A DNA stretch of 64,000 nucleotides from Deltaproteobacteria bacterium (GTDB lineage: Bacteria > Desulfobacterota > Desulfarculia > Adiutricales > Adiutricaceae): NCBI GenBank assembly GCA_031276865.1, contig JAISMF010000038.1, forward strand, positions 1 to 64,000, given 5' to 3'. Below, in pieces: positions 28,926-38,125 of the stretch (the stretch's first letter is position 1; each line of letters opens with the position of its first letter). A program made the position numbers and the translations under genes. A model generated the notes under the pieces. The model ran no database searches, was not told where the DNA came from, and saw only the letters and a program-made list of their open reading frames with translations.

Positions 28926-28954
28926 AGGGCGGGGCCTTCGGCCCCGCCCTTTTT
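28926..28954 (+). terminator. Canonical intrinsic terminator without an upstream gene
   Basis: A 10-bp GC-rich stem (28926-28935 with 28941-28950) around CTTCG is followed directly by TTTTT. It is on the plus strand, 370 bases after the start of the minus-strand DUF554 gene, and no plus-strand gene ends nearby. It may end a short RNA transcribed from 28560-28925, or shield asnS. Confidence 0.65.
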
Positions 28955-29077
28955 CCCCTTTCCGGGGGATTTTTCGGCGCCCTTAGAACATTCCCCGCGC
29001 GGAGCTACGCCCCTCCCTTGAAATCCGCGGGCGAAACGGTTAAATTTAACAACGCGTCCCGCCGGAGGGGACCCTTC

Positions 29078-30445
29078 TTGACCTCTACCTCCAACGACAG
29101 CCTGCTAGTCAAAATCCTCTCCTCGGATAGGCCCCTGGAGTCCGTCACCGTCCGCGGCTGGGTGCGCACCCGCCGGGACGCCAAGGGCTTCTCCTTCGTG
29201 GAGTTGAACGACGGCTCCACCCTGAAAAACCTCCAGATCATCCTGGACGCCGACACCAGGGGCCTCCTGGATCCGGGGGACGTCCAGACCGGGGCGGCCC
29301 TCGAGGTCGAGGGGGCGCTCTCCCCCAGTCCGGGGAAGGGCCAGAGGTGGGAGCTCAGGGCCCGGGAGGCGAAGATTTTGGGAAAGGCGGAGCCTGGCTA
29401 CCCCCTCCAGAAGAAGCGGCACACGGACGAGTTCTTACGGGGGATCGCCCACCTCAGGCCCAGGACCAACAAGTACGGGGCGCTTTTCCGCGTGCGTTCC
29501 GAAACGGCCTACGCCCTCCACGCCTTTTTTCGGGAGAGGTCCTTTTTCTACCTCCACAGTCCCGTCATCACGGGTTCCGACGCCGAGGGGGCGGGGGAGC
29601 TCTTCCGGGTGGGCGCGGCCGGAGACGATCCCGCCACCGGGGGGTTTTTCGGCAAACCCGCCTCGCTCACCGTCTCCGGGCAATTGGAGGCGGAGCTCTT
29701 CGCCCTGGCCTTGGGCCGGGTCTACACCTTCGGTCCCGCCTTCCGGGCGGAGCGCTCCAACACCGCCAGGCACGCGGCCGAGTTCTGGATGGCGGAGCCC
29801 GAGGCGGCCTTCTTCGATCTGGACATGACAATGGATCTAGCCGAGGAGCTGGTGAAACACCTGGTCCGCTGGGCCATGGACGAAAGCCGGGACGATTTGG
29901 AGCTCTTCGAGCGTTTTCTGGAAAAGGGCCTTTTTTCCCGCCTGGAGGATCTATGCGGCCGAGCCTACGAGAGGATCCCCTACTTTGAGGCCGTAAGGCT
30001 CTTGAAGGAAAGCGGAAGGATTTTCGAGCACCCGCCGGAGCACGGCTCCGACATCCAAACCGAGCACGAGCGTTTTTTAACGGAGAGCTATTTCAAAGGT
30101 CCGGTCTTCGTTTACGACTACCCCGCCGAAATCAAACCCTTCTACATGCGCCTTTCCGATGACGAAACCACGGTCCGGGCCATGGATCTTCTGGTTCCCC
30201 GGGTGGGCGAGATCGTCGGCGGGAGCCAGCGGGAGGAGAGGCTGGATAAGCTCTTGGGGCGCATGGATGCCCTCGGACTCTCGCCGGAAAGCTATTGGTG
30301 GTATCTGGACTCCCGGCGCTACGGGGGGGCCCCGCACTCCGGCTTCGGGCTGGGTTTCGAACGCCTCCTCATGCTCATAACCGGAATCGGGAACATCCGG
30401 GACGTCCTTCCCTTCCCCCGCACCCCGGGAAATTTGGAGTTTTAA
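29078..30445 (+). CDS. asnS: Asparagine-tRNA ligase
   Basis: 455 residues from TTG 29078, chosen because GGAGGGG lies 7-8 bases upstream and the protein then starts with TSTSNDSLLVKIL; an earlier TTG at 29018 adds 20 weak residues. An OB-fold tRNA-binding domain (VTVRGWVRTRRDAKGFSFVEL) is followed by a class II catalytic core: FRVRSETAYALHAFF, PVITGSDAEGAGELF, LTVSGQLEAELFA, YTFGPAFRAERSNT (motif 2), and GFGLGFERLLML (motif 3). The E/N signatures (FRAERSNTARH) indicate AsnRS rather than AspRS. It charges tRNA-Asn in the cytosol. A hairpin follows, then cooC. Confidence 0.93.
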   Translation: MTSTSNDSLLVKILSSDRPLESVTVRGWVRTRRDAKGFSFVELNDGSTLKNLQIILDADTRGLLDPGDVQTGAALEVEGALSPSPGKGQRWELRAREAKILGKAEPGYPLQKKRHTDEFLRGIAHLRPRTNKYGALFRVRSETAYALHAFFRERSFFYLHSPVITGSDAEGAGELFRVGAAGDDPATGGFFGKPASLTVSGQLEAELFALALGRVYTFGPAFRAERSNTARHAAEFWMAEPEAAFFDLDMTMDLAEELVKHLVRWAMDESRDDLELFERFLEKGLFSRLEDLCGRAYERIPYFEAVRLLKESGRIFEHPPEHGSDIQTEHERFLTESYFKGPVFVYDYPAEIKPFYMRLSDDETTVRAMDLLVPRVGEIVGGSQREERLDKLLGRMDALGLSPESYWWYLDSRRYGGAPHSGFGLGFERLLMLITGIGNIRDVLPFPRTPGNLEF

Positions 30446-30453
30446 GCCGAAAG

Positions 30454-30478
30454 GCCCGGGGCGGAGAGCGCCCCGGGC
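30454..30478 (+). terminator. Hairpin after asnS
   Basis: GCCCGGGGCG (30454-30463) pairs perfectly with CGCCCCGGGC (30469-30478) around a GAGAG loop, 8 bases beyond the asnS stop. No T tract follows, so it may reduce rather than stop transcription into the next gene, which begins 63 bases later. Confidence 0.5.
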
Positions 30479-30541
30479 GGCTAAGGAAGGCTCGAGGCGG
30501 CGAAGGCCGACCCGCGGCCGGAAACATCGGGAGAAATTCGT

Positions 30542-31297
30542 ATGTCGATGATAATAGGCATGGCCGGCAAAGGCGGAACGGGTAAAACCACCCTCGCGGG
30601 CCTCGCGGTCAGGTATCTGGCCAAAATAGGGAAGGTGCCCATCCTGGCGGTGGACGCTGACTCCAACGCCAATCTGGCGGACGTTCTGGGCCTCTCCTAC
30701 GAGCACACCCTCTCCGAGGCCAGGGAGGAGATGAAATCCTCCGTGGGGAACGTCTCCATCACCAAGGACACTTTAATCGAGCTGCGCACCCAGGAGGCCA
30801 TCGTGGAGGGGGACGAGTTCGATCTGGTGGTCATGGGGCAGCCCGAGGGTTCCGGCTGCTACTGCGCCGCCAACTCCATCCTCGCGGCCGTCTTGGAGAG
30901 GACGCTCACCAACTACCCCTACCAGGTGATCGACAACGAGGCCGGCATGGAGCACATCTCCCGGCTCACGGCCCGCTACATGGACATATTCTTCGTGGTC
31001 TCCGACGCCTCCCGCCGCGGCCTCACCGCGGCTCTGCGCATCTGGAAGCTGGTGGACGAGCTCAAGATCCGCATCAAGCACAAACACCTGGTGATAAACC
31101 GCGCCCGGGGGGAGCTGCTCCCCGAGGTGCGGGAGATCATTAAAAGGGAGGACATCGCTTTGGCCGGAGTGGTTCCGGACGACTCGGTCATCTACGACGC
31201 CGACCAGAACGGCGAGCCCACCTCCTTTTTAACCGAGGAGTCTCCGGCCGTGAAGGCCGTCACGGAGATCTTTAAAAAGACCTTGGTGGAGGACTAG
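30542..31297 (+). CDS. cooC: CooC/AcsF-type nickel-insertion ATPase
   Basis: 251 residues, MinD/ParA-type P-loop ATPase with a deviant Walker A GKGGTGKTT at residues 10-18 and DADSNANLADVLG after it. The key feature is GSGCYCAAN near residue 108: the CxC pair that binds nickel at the dimer interface of CooC proteins. CooC or AcsF inserts Ni into the C-cluster of CO dehydrogenase or the A-cluster of acetyl-CoA synthase, so the organism should have a Wood-Ljungdahl or CO-oxidation enzyme elsewhere; none is in this window. GGGAGA lies 8 bases before the ATG. Whether it serves CODH or ACS cannot be decided here. Confidence 0.88.
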   Translation: MSMIIGMAGKGGTGKTTLAGLAVRYLAKIGKVPILAVDADSNANLADVLGLSYEHTLSEAREEMKSSVGNVSITKDTLIELRTQEAIVEGDEFDLVVMGQPEGSGCYCAANSILAAVLERTLTNYPYQVIDNEAGMEHISRLTARYMDIFFVVSDASRRGLTAALRIWKLVDELKIRIKHKHLVINRARGELLPEVREIIKREDIALAGVVPDDSVIYDADQNGEPTSFLTEESPAVKAVTEIFKKTLVED

Positions 31298-31434
31298 CCG
31301 GAATCCGGCCTCTCCCGCGGCTTTTAAAGCCCCGACCTCCGGCTTTGAAAGCCTTGACCAGCGGCTGCGACAGTTCCGCCCAGCGGCATTTAAGGCCCTA
31401 CCCCGGACCCGCTTTTTCCGCCCGGGAAATTTCC

Positions 31435-31474
31435 CCCCCGCTCTTTTTCCGGCTTTCCGGAAAAAGAGCGGGGG
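31435..31474 (+). terminator. 18-bp hairpin terminator after cooC
   Basis: An exact 18-bp stem (31435-31452 with 31457-31474) with a CTTT loop follows cooC by about 140 bases. The arm contains its own T-rich and A-rich blocks, which would favour termination in both directions. Confidence 0.6.
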
Positions 31475-31608
31475 AGTTTCGAGGGCGACTCCTCCGGAAG
31501 CTTCCTTTGCCGCGTCTTTGTTAGGCGCCAAGACTTGAAAAACTTAAAACCCAGCTTAAAAACCCGGGGGGCGACGGCGGGATCGGCCCGCCGTAACGGA
31601 GGGACGGT

Positions 31609-32391
31609 ATGAAGAAGTGTTTTTGTCCGGCGTTTATCCTTTCCCTCGCCCTCTGCGCGGGGCCTTCCCCCTTGGGAGCCCAGGAGCACACGAACTGTCT
31701 GGGTCTAGGGTTCATGCCGATTTCCGCCGGTTCGTTTTGGATGGGCGCGGACGAGTCCGACAGATACGCCCTCGCCGATGAAAGCCCCAGGCACCGGGTG
31801 GAGATAAGCCGGGATTTTTACATCGGCAAAAGCGAGGTCACCCAGAAGCACTGGGAGAAGATCATGGGCTCCAATCCCAGCCGACACCAATACGAGGACG
31901 CGCCGGTGGACTCGGTTTCCCATGAGGACGCCCTCCTGTTCATCGAAAAGCTGAACGACTGGTGCGGGAGCGTGGACCCCCCCCACCGCCTGCCCACCGA
32001 GGCCGAATGGGAGTACGTGGCCCGCTCCGGCACCGACACCCGTTACTTCTTCGGGGACTCGCCGGAGAATCTGGGGAAATACGCCTTTTACGGGGAAAAT
32101 TCCTACGGGAGGTCCCAGCGGGCGGGCGACAAGGCCTACGGGCCCAGCGAGCTCTACGATGTTTACGGAAACCTCGCCGAATGGGTGGGCGACTGGTACG
32201 ACCCGTCCTACTACCTAACGTCTCCCGTCATCGACCCCCGGGGTCCCGCCTCGGGGAGCCGCCGGGTCCTGCGGGGATGCGACTACATGAGCACGGACGT
32301 CGAATGCCGCTCGTCCGCCCGCTTCAACCGGGAGCCGGATTTCCAGGCCTCGACCGTCGGGCTGCGACTGGCGCTTGAAATGGAGCCGTGA
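31609..32391 (+). CDS. Secreted formylglycine-generating-enzyme-like (SUMF1 domain) protein
   Basis: 260 residues with a signal peptide (MKKCFCPAFILSLALCAG, cleavage near GAQ-EH). The remainder is an FGE-sulfatase domain: FWMGADESD, SPRHRVEISRDFYIGKSEVTQ, LPTEAEWEYVARSG, YDVYGNLAEWVGDWY and a final RVLRGCDYM...CRSSARF. In most members the late motif is LRGGSW; here it is LRGCDY, which places a Cys there with a second Cys nine residues on. Catalytic FGEs use a Cys pair in this region, but most bacterial SUMF1 proteins are non-enzymatic binding modules, so activity is uncertain. Strong GGAGGGACGG ribosome-binding site. Stands alone between hairpins. Confidence 0.85.
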   Translation: MKKCFCPAFILSLALCAGPSPLGAQEHTNCLGLGFMPISAGSFWMGADESDRYALADESPRHRVEISRDFYIGKSEVTQKHWEKIMGSNPSRHQYEDAPVDSVSHEDALLFIEKLNDWCGSVDPPHRLPTEAEWEYVARSGTDTRYFFGDSPENLGKYAFYGENSYGRSQRAGDKAYGPSELYDVYGNLAEWVGDWYDPSYYLTSPVIDPRGPASGSRRVLRGCDYMSTDVECRSSARFNREPDFQASTVGLRLALEMEP

Positions 32392-32780
32392 GCCAGGGTC
32401 CCGGGCTTTTTCGTCACCTCCCGCTAGAAAGCGGCCCGGCGCGCCGGGCCGCGGCCGGGCGCGCCCGGCGCTCTTTTAACAACCCGGAGGACCCGGCGGG
32501 AAGTTTTTTTCCGCCCCGAAAGATTCCCCCGAAGGGAGGGCTCCTCCTCACTCGGCCGGGATCGGACCAGTTGTTCCGTCCGCGCCCCGAAAGACGGGAG
32601 TTTTAAGCCTGGGCTTGTTTTTTTAACCGCGCCGGCTTTTAAAACAAGTCCCGCCTTCCGGGAAATTTTTCAATCCGCCTCACCCCCGCGCCTTTAAATT
32701 CTCGTAACGCGCCTTTTTCCGATCCCCCCCATCCCTCCCCGGCCCTTTGACTCTCGGCCGCGCCTTCAAAGGGGTGGCGA
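32392..32780. other. Intergenic region, GC-rich
   Basis: No gene is supported. GC-rich inverted stretches near 32436-32470 (GGCCCGGCGCGCCGGGCC) form a near-perfect self-complementary block and may act as a terminator for the SUMF1 gene, though no T tract follows directly. Confidence 0.4.
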
Positions 32781-34085
32781 ATGACGAAACTGGATTTAAG
32801 CTCCCCCAGGGCCTACATGGACTCGGCCCGATCCCTCGCCCGCCGTCTTCTTTCCCCCTACGGGTCGGTAAGCGAGGTGGAAAGCGATCTGGAGACCCTG
32901 AACCGCTATCCGGGCCTCGACGCCCTGGAGGAACCGGGAAGCGTCCGCTTCCTGGAAGAGGAGGGGGGGGATTTGGAATCGCTGGGCAAGGAGGCCGTCC
33001 TGGAGGGCTCCGTCTACTGGGAGCACACCGCCGCGGGCGAGGCCACCAGGCTTGGCCTGGGGCCCAAGTTTTTCCTGAAGCCGGAGGATCTCCTTCGGGA
33101 ATCCCCCGAAGGGACTCCGGAAAGCGCCCCCTCGCCGGGCGAGGGGGCGCTTATCCCCCTGGAGCTGGGGCGTCGGCACCTCTTCCAGCTCGTCTACGAG
33201 CTCAAAAAGCTCGCCCATGAGGCGGGGGAGGATCCCCTCCGGGTGCTTTCCCGGCAGAAGATGCTGGTGGTGGCCGCCGGCGAGGGGGCTTTAGGGCTCG
33301 TATCCTTGGTGGCGAAGGATTTCCGGGAGCTGCTTCCCTCCGGTTCCTTGCATTTCATGATCCAGAGGGCCTTTCCCGGGCTCGCGCGGCGGGAAAACAC
33401 CTGGGACTACGATCCGGACTCCCCTCCGCGGCTTCACAACCACGGGGCCATGGTCATGCAGAAAACCATGGACGGCCAGATATTCACGGAAAAGGAGGAT
33501 GGGGGGAGGGTCTATCTTTCCCGTGGGGAATATTTAGCCGAAATGGAAAAGTTTAAGGATCTGGTGTCCTACAACATAGAGGATCTGGACTACCTCACCC
33601 GCGCCTTGGACTTCGCGGCCCTGGGGCTCGCGGTGAAAAAACGGGGGGAGTACGGCATGATGATGGAAATCGTCGCCAACAACCCCGAAAGGCCCGTAAA
33701 GGGCGGCTGCCTGGCCCGGGATCCCGCCCTGAAAAAGGACGTCATGATCGAAAGCTTCCGCCTCCAGGGCTACCGTCCGGAGGACATTCGCTTTTTAAAC
33801 AAAAATTTCAACCACTACCTCCATCCGGCCAGGCTGCTTGAAACCCTAAGGCGGGAGGGACTCTTCATGCCCCTGGCGGTGCGGGACGGCCGCGTCCATT
33901 TTCAGCCGGTGCAGGGGGATATGAACTTTCTGGAAAACACCCTTTTTTTCGCCCGGAAGAAAACCGCCCCCTTGAACAGCCTTAAATCCCGGGCGGACAT
34001 ACCCGCCGCCCTCGAAGCCTTCGCCGCCCAGGACGCCCAGCCGGGTTTTCGGGAAACGGTGGGCGAACTAGTCGCTGGAGCCTAA
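32781..34085 (+). CDS. UDP-sugar pyrophosphorylase-like nucleotidyltransferase
   Basis: 434 residues. Near residue 83 the sequence GEATRLGLGPKFFL resembles the nucleotide-binding GGxxTRLGxxxPK loop of UDP-glucose/UDP-N-acetylglucosamine pyrophosphorylases, although the leading Gly pair is replaced by AAGE. Later segments (HNHGAMVMQKTMDGQ, then LVSYNIEDLDYLTRALDFAALGLAV and YGMMMEIVANNPERPVKGG) fit the Rossmann-like core and product-binding region of that fold. It could activate a sugar phosphate with UTP, but the altered loop makes the substrate uncertain and I give no gene symbol. AAAGGGG sits 8 bases before the ATG. No sugar-pathway neighbours. Confidence 0.6.
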   Translation: MTKLDLSSPRAYMDSARSLARRLLSPYGSVSEVESDLETLNRYPGLDALEEPGSVRFLEEEGGDLESLGKEAVLEGSVYWEHTAAGEATRLGLGPKFFLKPEDLLRESPEGTPESAPSPGEGALIPLELGRRHLFQLVYELKKLAHEAGEDPLRVLSRQKMLVVAAGEGALGLVSLVAKDFRELLPSGSLHFMIQRAFPGLARRENTWDYDPDSPPRLHNHGAMVMQKTMDGQIFTEKEDGGRVYLSRGEYLAEMEKFKDLVSYNIEDLDYLTRALDFAALGLAVKKRGEYGMMMEIVANNPERPVKGGCLARDPALKKDVMIESFRLQGYRPEDIRFLNKNFNHYLHPARLLETLRREGLFMPLAVRDGRVHFQPVQGDMNFLENTLFFARKKTAPLNSLKSRADIPAALEAFAAQDAQPGFRETVGELVAGA

Positions 34086-34113
34086 AGGATCTTGATTAGT
34101 CGCGGCCGATGAA

Positions 34114-34890
34114 ATGACCGCCTTTCGATTTAGGCTGAAAAAACGAAGGAAGCCGGAAATCTCAAAAATCGCGCTAAACGGGAAACTTAAGGCCGCGGGC
34201 CTCAACCCGCAATCCGCGCCGCTTCCAGGACATGTCTCGTTTCAAAGAAAAGACAGCGGGGTGTATGGCGTATACGCCTATAGCAAGCACGAGCGGGAAA
34301 AAACAGACCGCCGATAAAAGTTCATGGGAAAATGGGTCCACCGCCATTGTCTCTGTCTGGGGAAAGTCGTAAAGAAGGAGGGCGAATATTTTATAAAGCC
34401 TCCTATGGAGGTTATTTCACCTTCGACCTTACAAACGGCGTGGGCGAGGTTACGGATATTTTAAATATCCGAGAGGTTAACCATCCTAAACACGCTATCC
34501 TCATTTTGGGGACGTCTAGATGATCGACCAGATATCATGGCGAACCGGACTTGACAAAATTATGGAACAAACCATCCCCAAATATAGCGGCGCGTCTAAA
34601 GCTCTGGTCTGCCATCGCTTGATAAAAAGCGACTCCCATGTTTACGCGGATTCGCGGTATCAAAAGTGATGCGCTGGCATTCCTTATCCCGGAGCGGCTC
34701 TAACTTTGCCTCGTAAAATAAAATTCCGCAAATAGGGCGGTTACGCCGTTAAATATGAAACACGTTCTTTATTCGTTAAAAATTCCAATATTTTCGCACG
34801 GGTCTAAATTTTAGCCTATCTCATGGTGGAACTTCGGAAAGAACGGGAAGGCGTGACTAAACGCTTTCAAGCCTACGCGGATACGGACGA
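34114..34890 (+). pseudogene. Relic of an IS1634-like transposase
   Basis: Several frames in order read like one transposase. First GHVSFQRKDSGVYGVYAYSKHE, with a Cys-Leu-Gly-Lys stretch (HCLCLGKVVKKEGEYFIKP) typical of the N-terminal beta region. Then TGLDKIMEQTIPKYSGASKA and LVCHRLIKSDSHVY at 34530-34660, interrupted by an in-frame TGA. Last, a C-terminal-like AYLMVELRKEREG near 34815-34885. Frameshifts and stops separate them and the catalytic residues are not traceable. Family assignment rests on pattern recognition only; terminal repeats were not found. Confidence 0.45.
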
Positions 34891-35038
34891 TTAGGGAAAG
34901 GAAGATTAAAGATGAAATGCAGCGCTCCGGCCGATTAATATTGTCATCGTCAAAGGATTACTCGCGAGATGAAATAATGCATTTATATTAGACGAAGAAA
35001 TTGAAGAAGCGGTAAATATCGGCGAAGCGTACGCCGAT

Positions 35039-35374
35039 TTGACGCAAACGATGGGATATGGCGAAGAAATCGTCAGAGGGGTTTTATTAGCGTCATTCGT
35101 GGCGGAATCCGTATATTCATTTTTAGGTCTAGGGTTGGCGAAATCTAAATTTTCGCCGAAGGCGGCGTTGATGGAAACGGGATGTTCCATGATTCAAATT
35201 TATGATTCTTTGAAGGCGATTGAAGAATTTGCAAATAATCAAAAAGAAGCGTTTCGCCGGCTAAAATTAGAAATTCCGTTAAGCTTCGCAAAGAGAAGAT
35301 CCTACAGACGGACGCGCCTTGTCTATCAAGAAAAGGAAAAAGTATGGCGCCCCAAAAAAGGCGCCGACGCCTGA
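35039..35374 (+). CDS. Hypothetical protein, possibly truncated at its N-terminus
   Basis: 111 residues from a TTG at 35039. The frame stays open upstream for about 80 bases (LDEEIEEAVNIGEAYAD) but has no start codon, so this may be the 3' part of a longer gene. The sequence has a hydrophobic stretch (EIVRGVLLASFVAESVYSFLGLGLA) and a very basic C-terminus (AKRRSYRRTRL). No family is recognised. It lies between transposase debris and the flavin-binding protein gene, so it may be mobile-element cargo. Confidence 0.35.
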   Translation: MTQTMGYGEEIVRGVLLASFVAESVYSFLGLGLAKSKFSPKAALMETGCSMIQIYDSLKAIEEFANNQKEAFRRLKLEIPLSFAKRRSYRRTRLVYQEKEKVWRPKKGADA

Positions 35375-36056
35375 GCGGCTATATTCACCGATGACGGACG
35401 AAATTCAACCGCGGAGAAGAAAAATTAACTAGGTCGTCCCAAAGGCGCTGAAAACAAGCGTAAATAACGGCCTTAAGGATAATGTAGGCCCTGAATTTGA
35501 AAACTAACGACGCGGATGAGGCCCCAAAGACGCTAAGAGGAAAGAAAAATTGGAAGCCGAATCATCATAATGGATGTTGGCCTTTAGCCATTATTCGGGG
35601 TGAATATGAATAATAATTTAGCTGGCGGAGACCGCGGCGGTGGGCGCGCTCTTAGCGTGTTGATATTTTCGCTTTTCACGCGAGGATGCTTGAACGAAGA
35701 AAATCGTTAAAGTCTCATGGAATCTAAAGTTTGAAAATGGCGTTGAAATCGTCGAAGACAAACAAACAATACCGGTATTATAGTTCGAAAAAATGAGAAT
35801 CATTATTTTTCAGGCGTTCAATGTTTATATAATTATGCTAAATTATAAAATATTATGTATCAAATCAAATGCGAGCGCCGCCGGGACGAACCGGCGGGGA
35901 CCCTTGGCGGAGGCCGCGAAACTGGATGAGAGGCCGCGAACCAGGGTGCTGGGGTGCTGGGGTGCTGGGGTGCTGGGGCTTGCGTTTTCCACGTTCATCC
36001 TATAAAATCTTAAGGTCAAGCTTGAATTTTTCCCGACGTTTTTTTAAGGAGCCACC
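35375..36056. other. Non-coding region with 8-bp repeat
   Basis: No gene seen. At 35944-35980 a GGGGTGCT unit is repeated about four and a half times in tandem. From about 35380 to 35800 are broken frames without protein-like character. The ribosome-binding site of the next gene (AAGGAG) lies at its right end. Confidence 0.5.
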
Positions 36057-36458
36057 ATGAACAAGGTATTGGAATTTTTACAGAAAAACAGCCCTTTTTA
36101 TCTCGCCACCCTCAAAGACCGTGAGCCGCAGGTCCGCCCCTTTGGCCTGGCCTTCGGGTACCACGGAAAGATCTATTTCGGCTGCGGAACCCAGAAGCAG
36201 GTTTACCGCCAGATAAACGACAACCCCCGAGTGCAGCTGGCGACCACCTCGCCGGACGGAACCTGGCTCAGGTACACGGGCTTCGCGCAGTTCGACGACG
36301 ACCCCGACCTCTACGACAGCGCGGTCAACTTCTTCCCGCCTCTGGGGAAGATGTACCCCAAGGGCTCGAAAAACACCATCGGCTTTTTTCACCTCAAAAG
36401 CGGGGTGGCCCTATTCTGCGACGCTTCCGGCGCCATTCTGGAAACAATCAACCTGTAG
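36057..36458 (+). CDS. Pyridoxamine 5'-phosphate oxidase-like flavin-binding protein
   Basis: 133 residues with the split-barrel flavin fold of small PNPOx-like proteins: LQKNSPFYLATLKDREPQVRP at residues 8-28 is the usual opening strand pair, followed by GKIYFGCGTQKQVYRQINDNPRVQLAT. FMN or F420 binding is likely and the substrate is unknown; it is too short and generic to be PdxH. A strong AAGGAG lies 6 bases before the ATG. Directly downstream is a decayed DUF2284 gene, perhaps a former operon partner. Confidence 0.82.
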   Translation: MNKVLEFLQKNSPFYLATLKDREPQVRPFGLAFGYHGKIYFGCGTQKQVYRQINDNPRVQLATTSPDGTWLRYTGFAQFDDDPDLYDSAVNFFPPLGKMYPKGSKNTIGFFHLKSGVALFCDASGAILETINL

Positions 36459-36529
36459 CCGTCTCTTTTTTCGTTGAAAGGCGGCTGAAACGTGATGCCC
36501 TAAAGCCCTGAAACGCTGGCCGTCGCGTT

Positions 36530-37054
36530 CGTGGAGGCGCTCAACTTTTCCGCGGTTAAAGTGACGGATCTCTCCTCCCCGCCCTTTTTAATCCTGAGTT
36601 ACGCTCCCACCCCGAGGCGAACCACTGCGGCCGCTACGACAAACACTGGACCTGCCCGCCGCGGGCGGGGGAGCGTGCTCCATTAATCGAGGAGGTTGGA
36701 AGCATCGAAAAAGCGTTAGTCTATAAGCTGGTGGGAAAACCGTCCCATCCTATGGACTGGTAGGGAGTTATGGAGCGCGGTTCGGCTTTCAACCGAATAA
36801 GCTACAAAATAGCGGACGAATTAAGCCCAAAGCTTTCCAGGAGCCTGCTTTTGGGCGCCGGACCCCGCCTTTACCGCGGCGAATGCGCGTTTCCGGCCGG
36901 AGAGCCATGCCGTCATCCTGATAAAGCCGCGCGATCGCTTGAGGCCAACAGCGTGGACTTTTCTTTTTTGGCGCGGAGCCGCGGGCTGGGTTACATTAAC
37001 GGTCCCGACACCGTTACCATGTTCGGATCGATCCTCTTCGACTCTATGGGTTGA
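36530..37054 (+). pseudogene. DUF2284 metal-binding protein, pseudogene
   Basis: The frame around 36610-36760 reads NHCGRYDKHWTCPPRAG, the Cys motif of DUF2284 predicted metal-binding proteins, and ends at an in-frame TAG (36761-36763). It continues in the same frame as a 94-residue open frame with RGECAFPAGEPCRHPDKAARSLEANSVD, the second conserved Cys block of the family. Upstream of about 36580 the frame shifts again, so at least two lesions are present. Family members bind an Fe-S cluster or zinc; this copy is probably dead. Confidence 0.6.
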
Positions 37055-37632
37055 AAGGTTATTTTGAATTATCAGAAACGGCTGAATTTATGAAATTTAC
37101 TTAAATTTTGTTTCTTTTCCGGCGTCTTAAAATATTTTGTTAGCAAAATATACATTTGTACCGATTTTCGCAATCGACCACATTAAATTTGAGTGGTATG
37201 GTGATTCATATTTCACTCGCTTGAATAGTTAAACCATTGGTTTCACCGTTTTCCATTACGCCGGTAAAATATAGGCGGTTTCCGAAATATAACAGGCTTT
37301 TATCGCTATACTTTCAGTATCAAGATTTTAAACACTTCGTCATCAAGGATAATTCTAGTAAACGCGATTGAGTAATCAACCTCCAAGAAAATCTCTATCA
37401 TTTTTTCTTGATGTTCTTTAATATCGTTAAAGTTCCATTCTTTTTAACCTAAATTGTCTGTTAATGTAGCTACTTTTAATTGATATTATTTAAGCATTTA
37501 TATATATATAAATATATAATTATAGATATTAAAGTGGCGGAAAAGCAATGTTTAAATAATTCAAAATTTATTTCGCATATCCATCGGGCTCGTAGCACCT
37601 AACTATTTTATTACCCTCATGTTTCGTTACAA
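37055..37632. other. AT-rich intergenic region with coding-like scrap
   Basis: No intact gene. On the minus strand from about 37445 to 37310 a frame reads EWNFNDIKEHQEKMIEIF, then LEVDYSIAFTRIILDD, before a TAG. It lacks a start and looks like the 3' end of a lost gene. 37470-37540 is nearly pure A/T. Confidence 0.35.
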
Positions 37633-37825
37633 TTTTACAGCAGGAGGAATGAACTGACAGCGTCTTACACCTATATTTGAACAGGTATCGTTCTTTTTAC
37701 AAAAATCGTCAATGGTGATGAGTGTAGCCACGCCATCGTGTGAAATATTCCGGTGGACTTTCATAAAAAAATGGCGGAAATTCTTGCCAAATTTTTCTAA
37801 TATTTATCCGCCGAGGTTATATAAA
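37633..37825. repeat. ~190-bp direct repeat, copy A
   Basis: Starts TTTACAGCAGGAGGAATGAA and matches 42423-42612 in the same orientation over its whole length at high identity (roughly 85-90% by eye). On its minus strand it contains a 45-codon open frame (37764-37627) whose differences from copy B are mostly amino-acid changing, so it is probably not a selected protein. Its right end carries the dispersed GCGGATAAA motif. The two copies bracket ATPase copy 3 and the group II intron. Confidence 0.65.
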
Positions 37826-38125
37826 TTATCCAAAATGCCGTGTGACGCCGTTAAACGTTTTTCAATAACGAACTTTTCGCTCCCGCCTCGTCAATTCAAC
37901 AAATAGATAAATTTGAAATTCTCACTGTTTTACACACACATATCGCTAAGAATGAAATCCTTTGGTAAGATACGGACTGGTCAGCATCAAATCAGGAAAA
38001 GCGCCTAACTTTCAGATCTAGGCGCCCCGCAGCAAATAAATTCCCGTATGGTTCATAGGGCCTTTCATGCGCGGGCTAATAAAGCCAATCAGAACCCGAT
38101 TTAGGTTAAATCGTCAAAAAAAACT

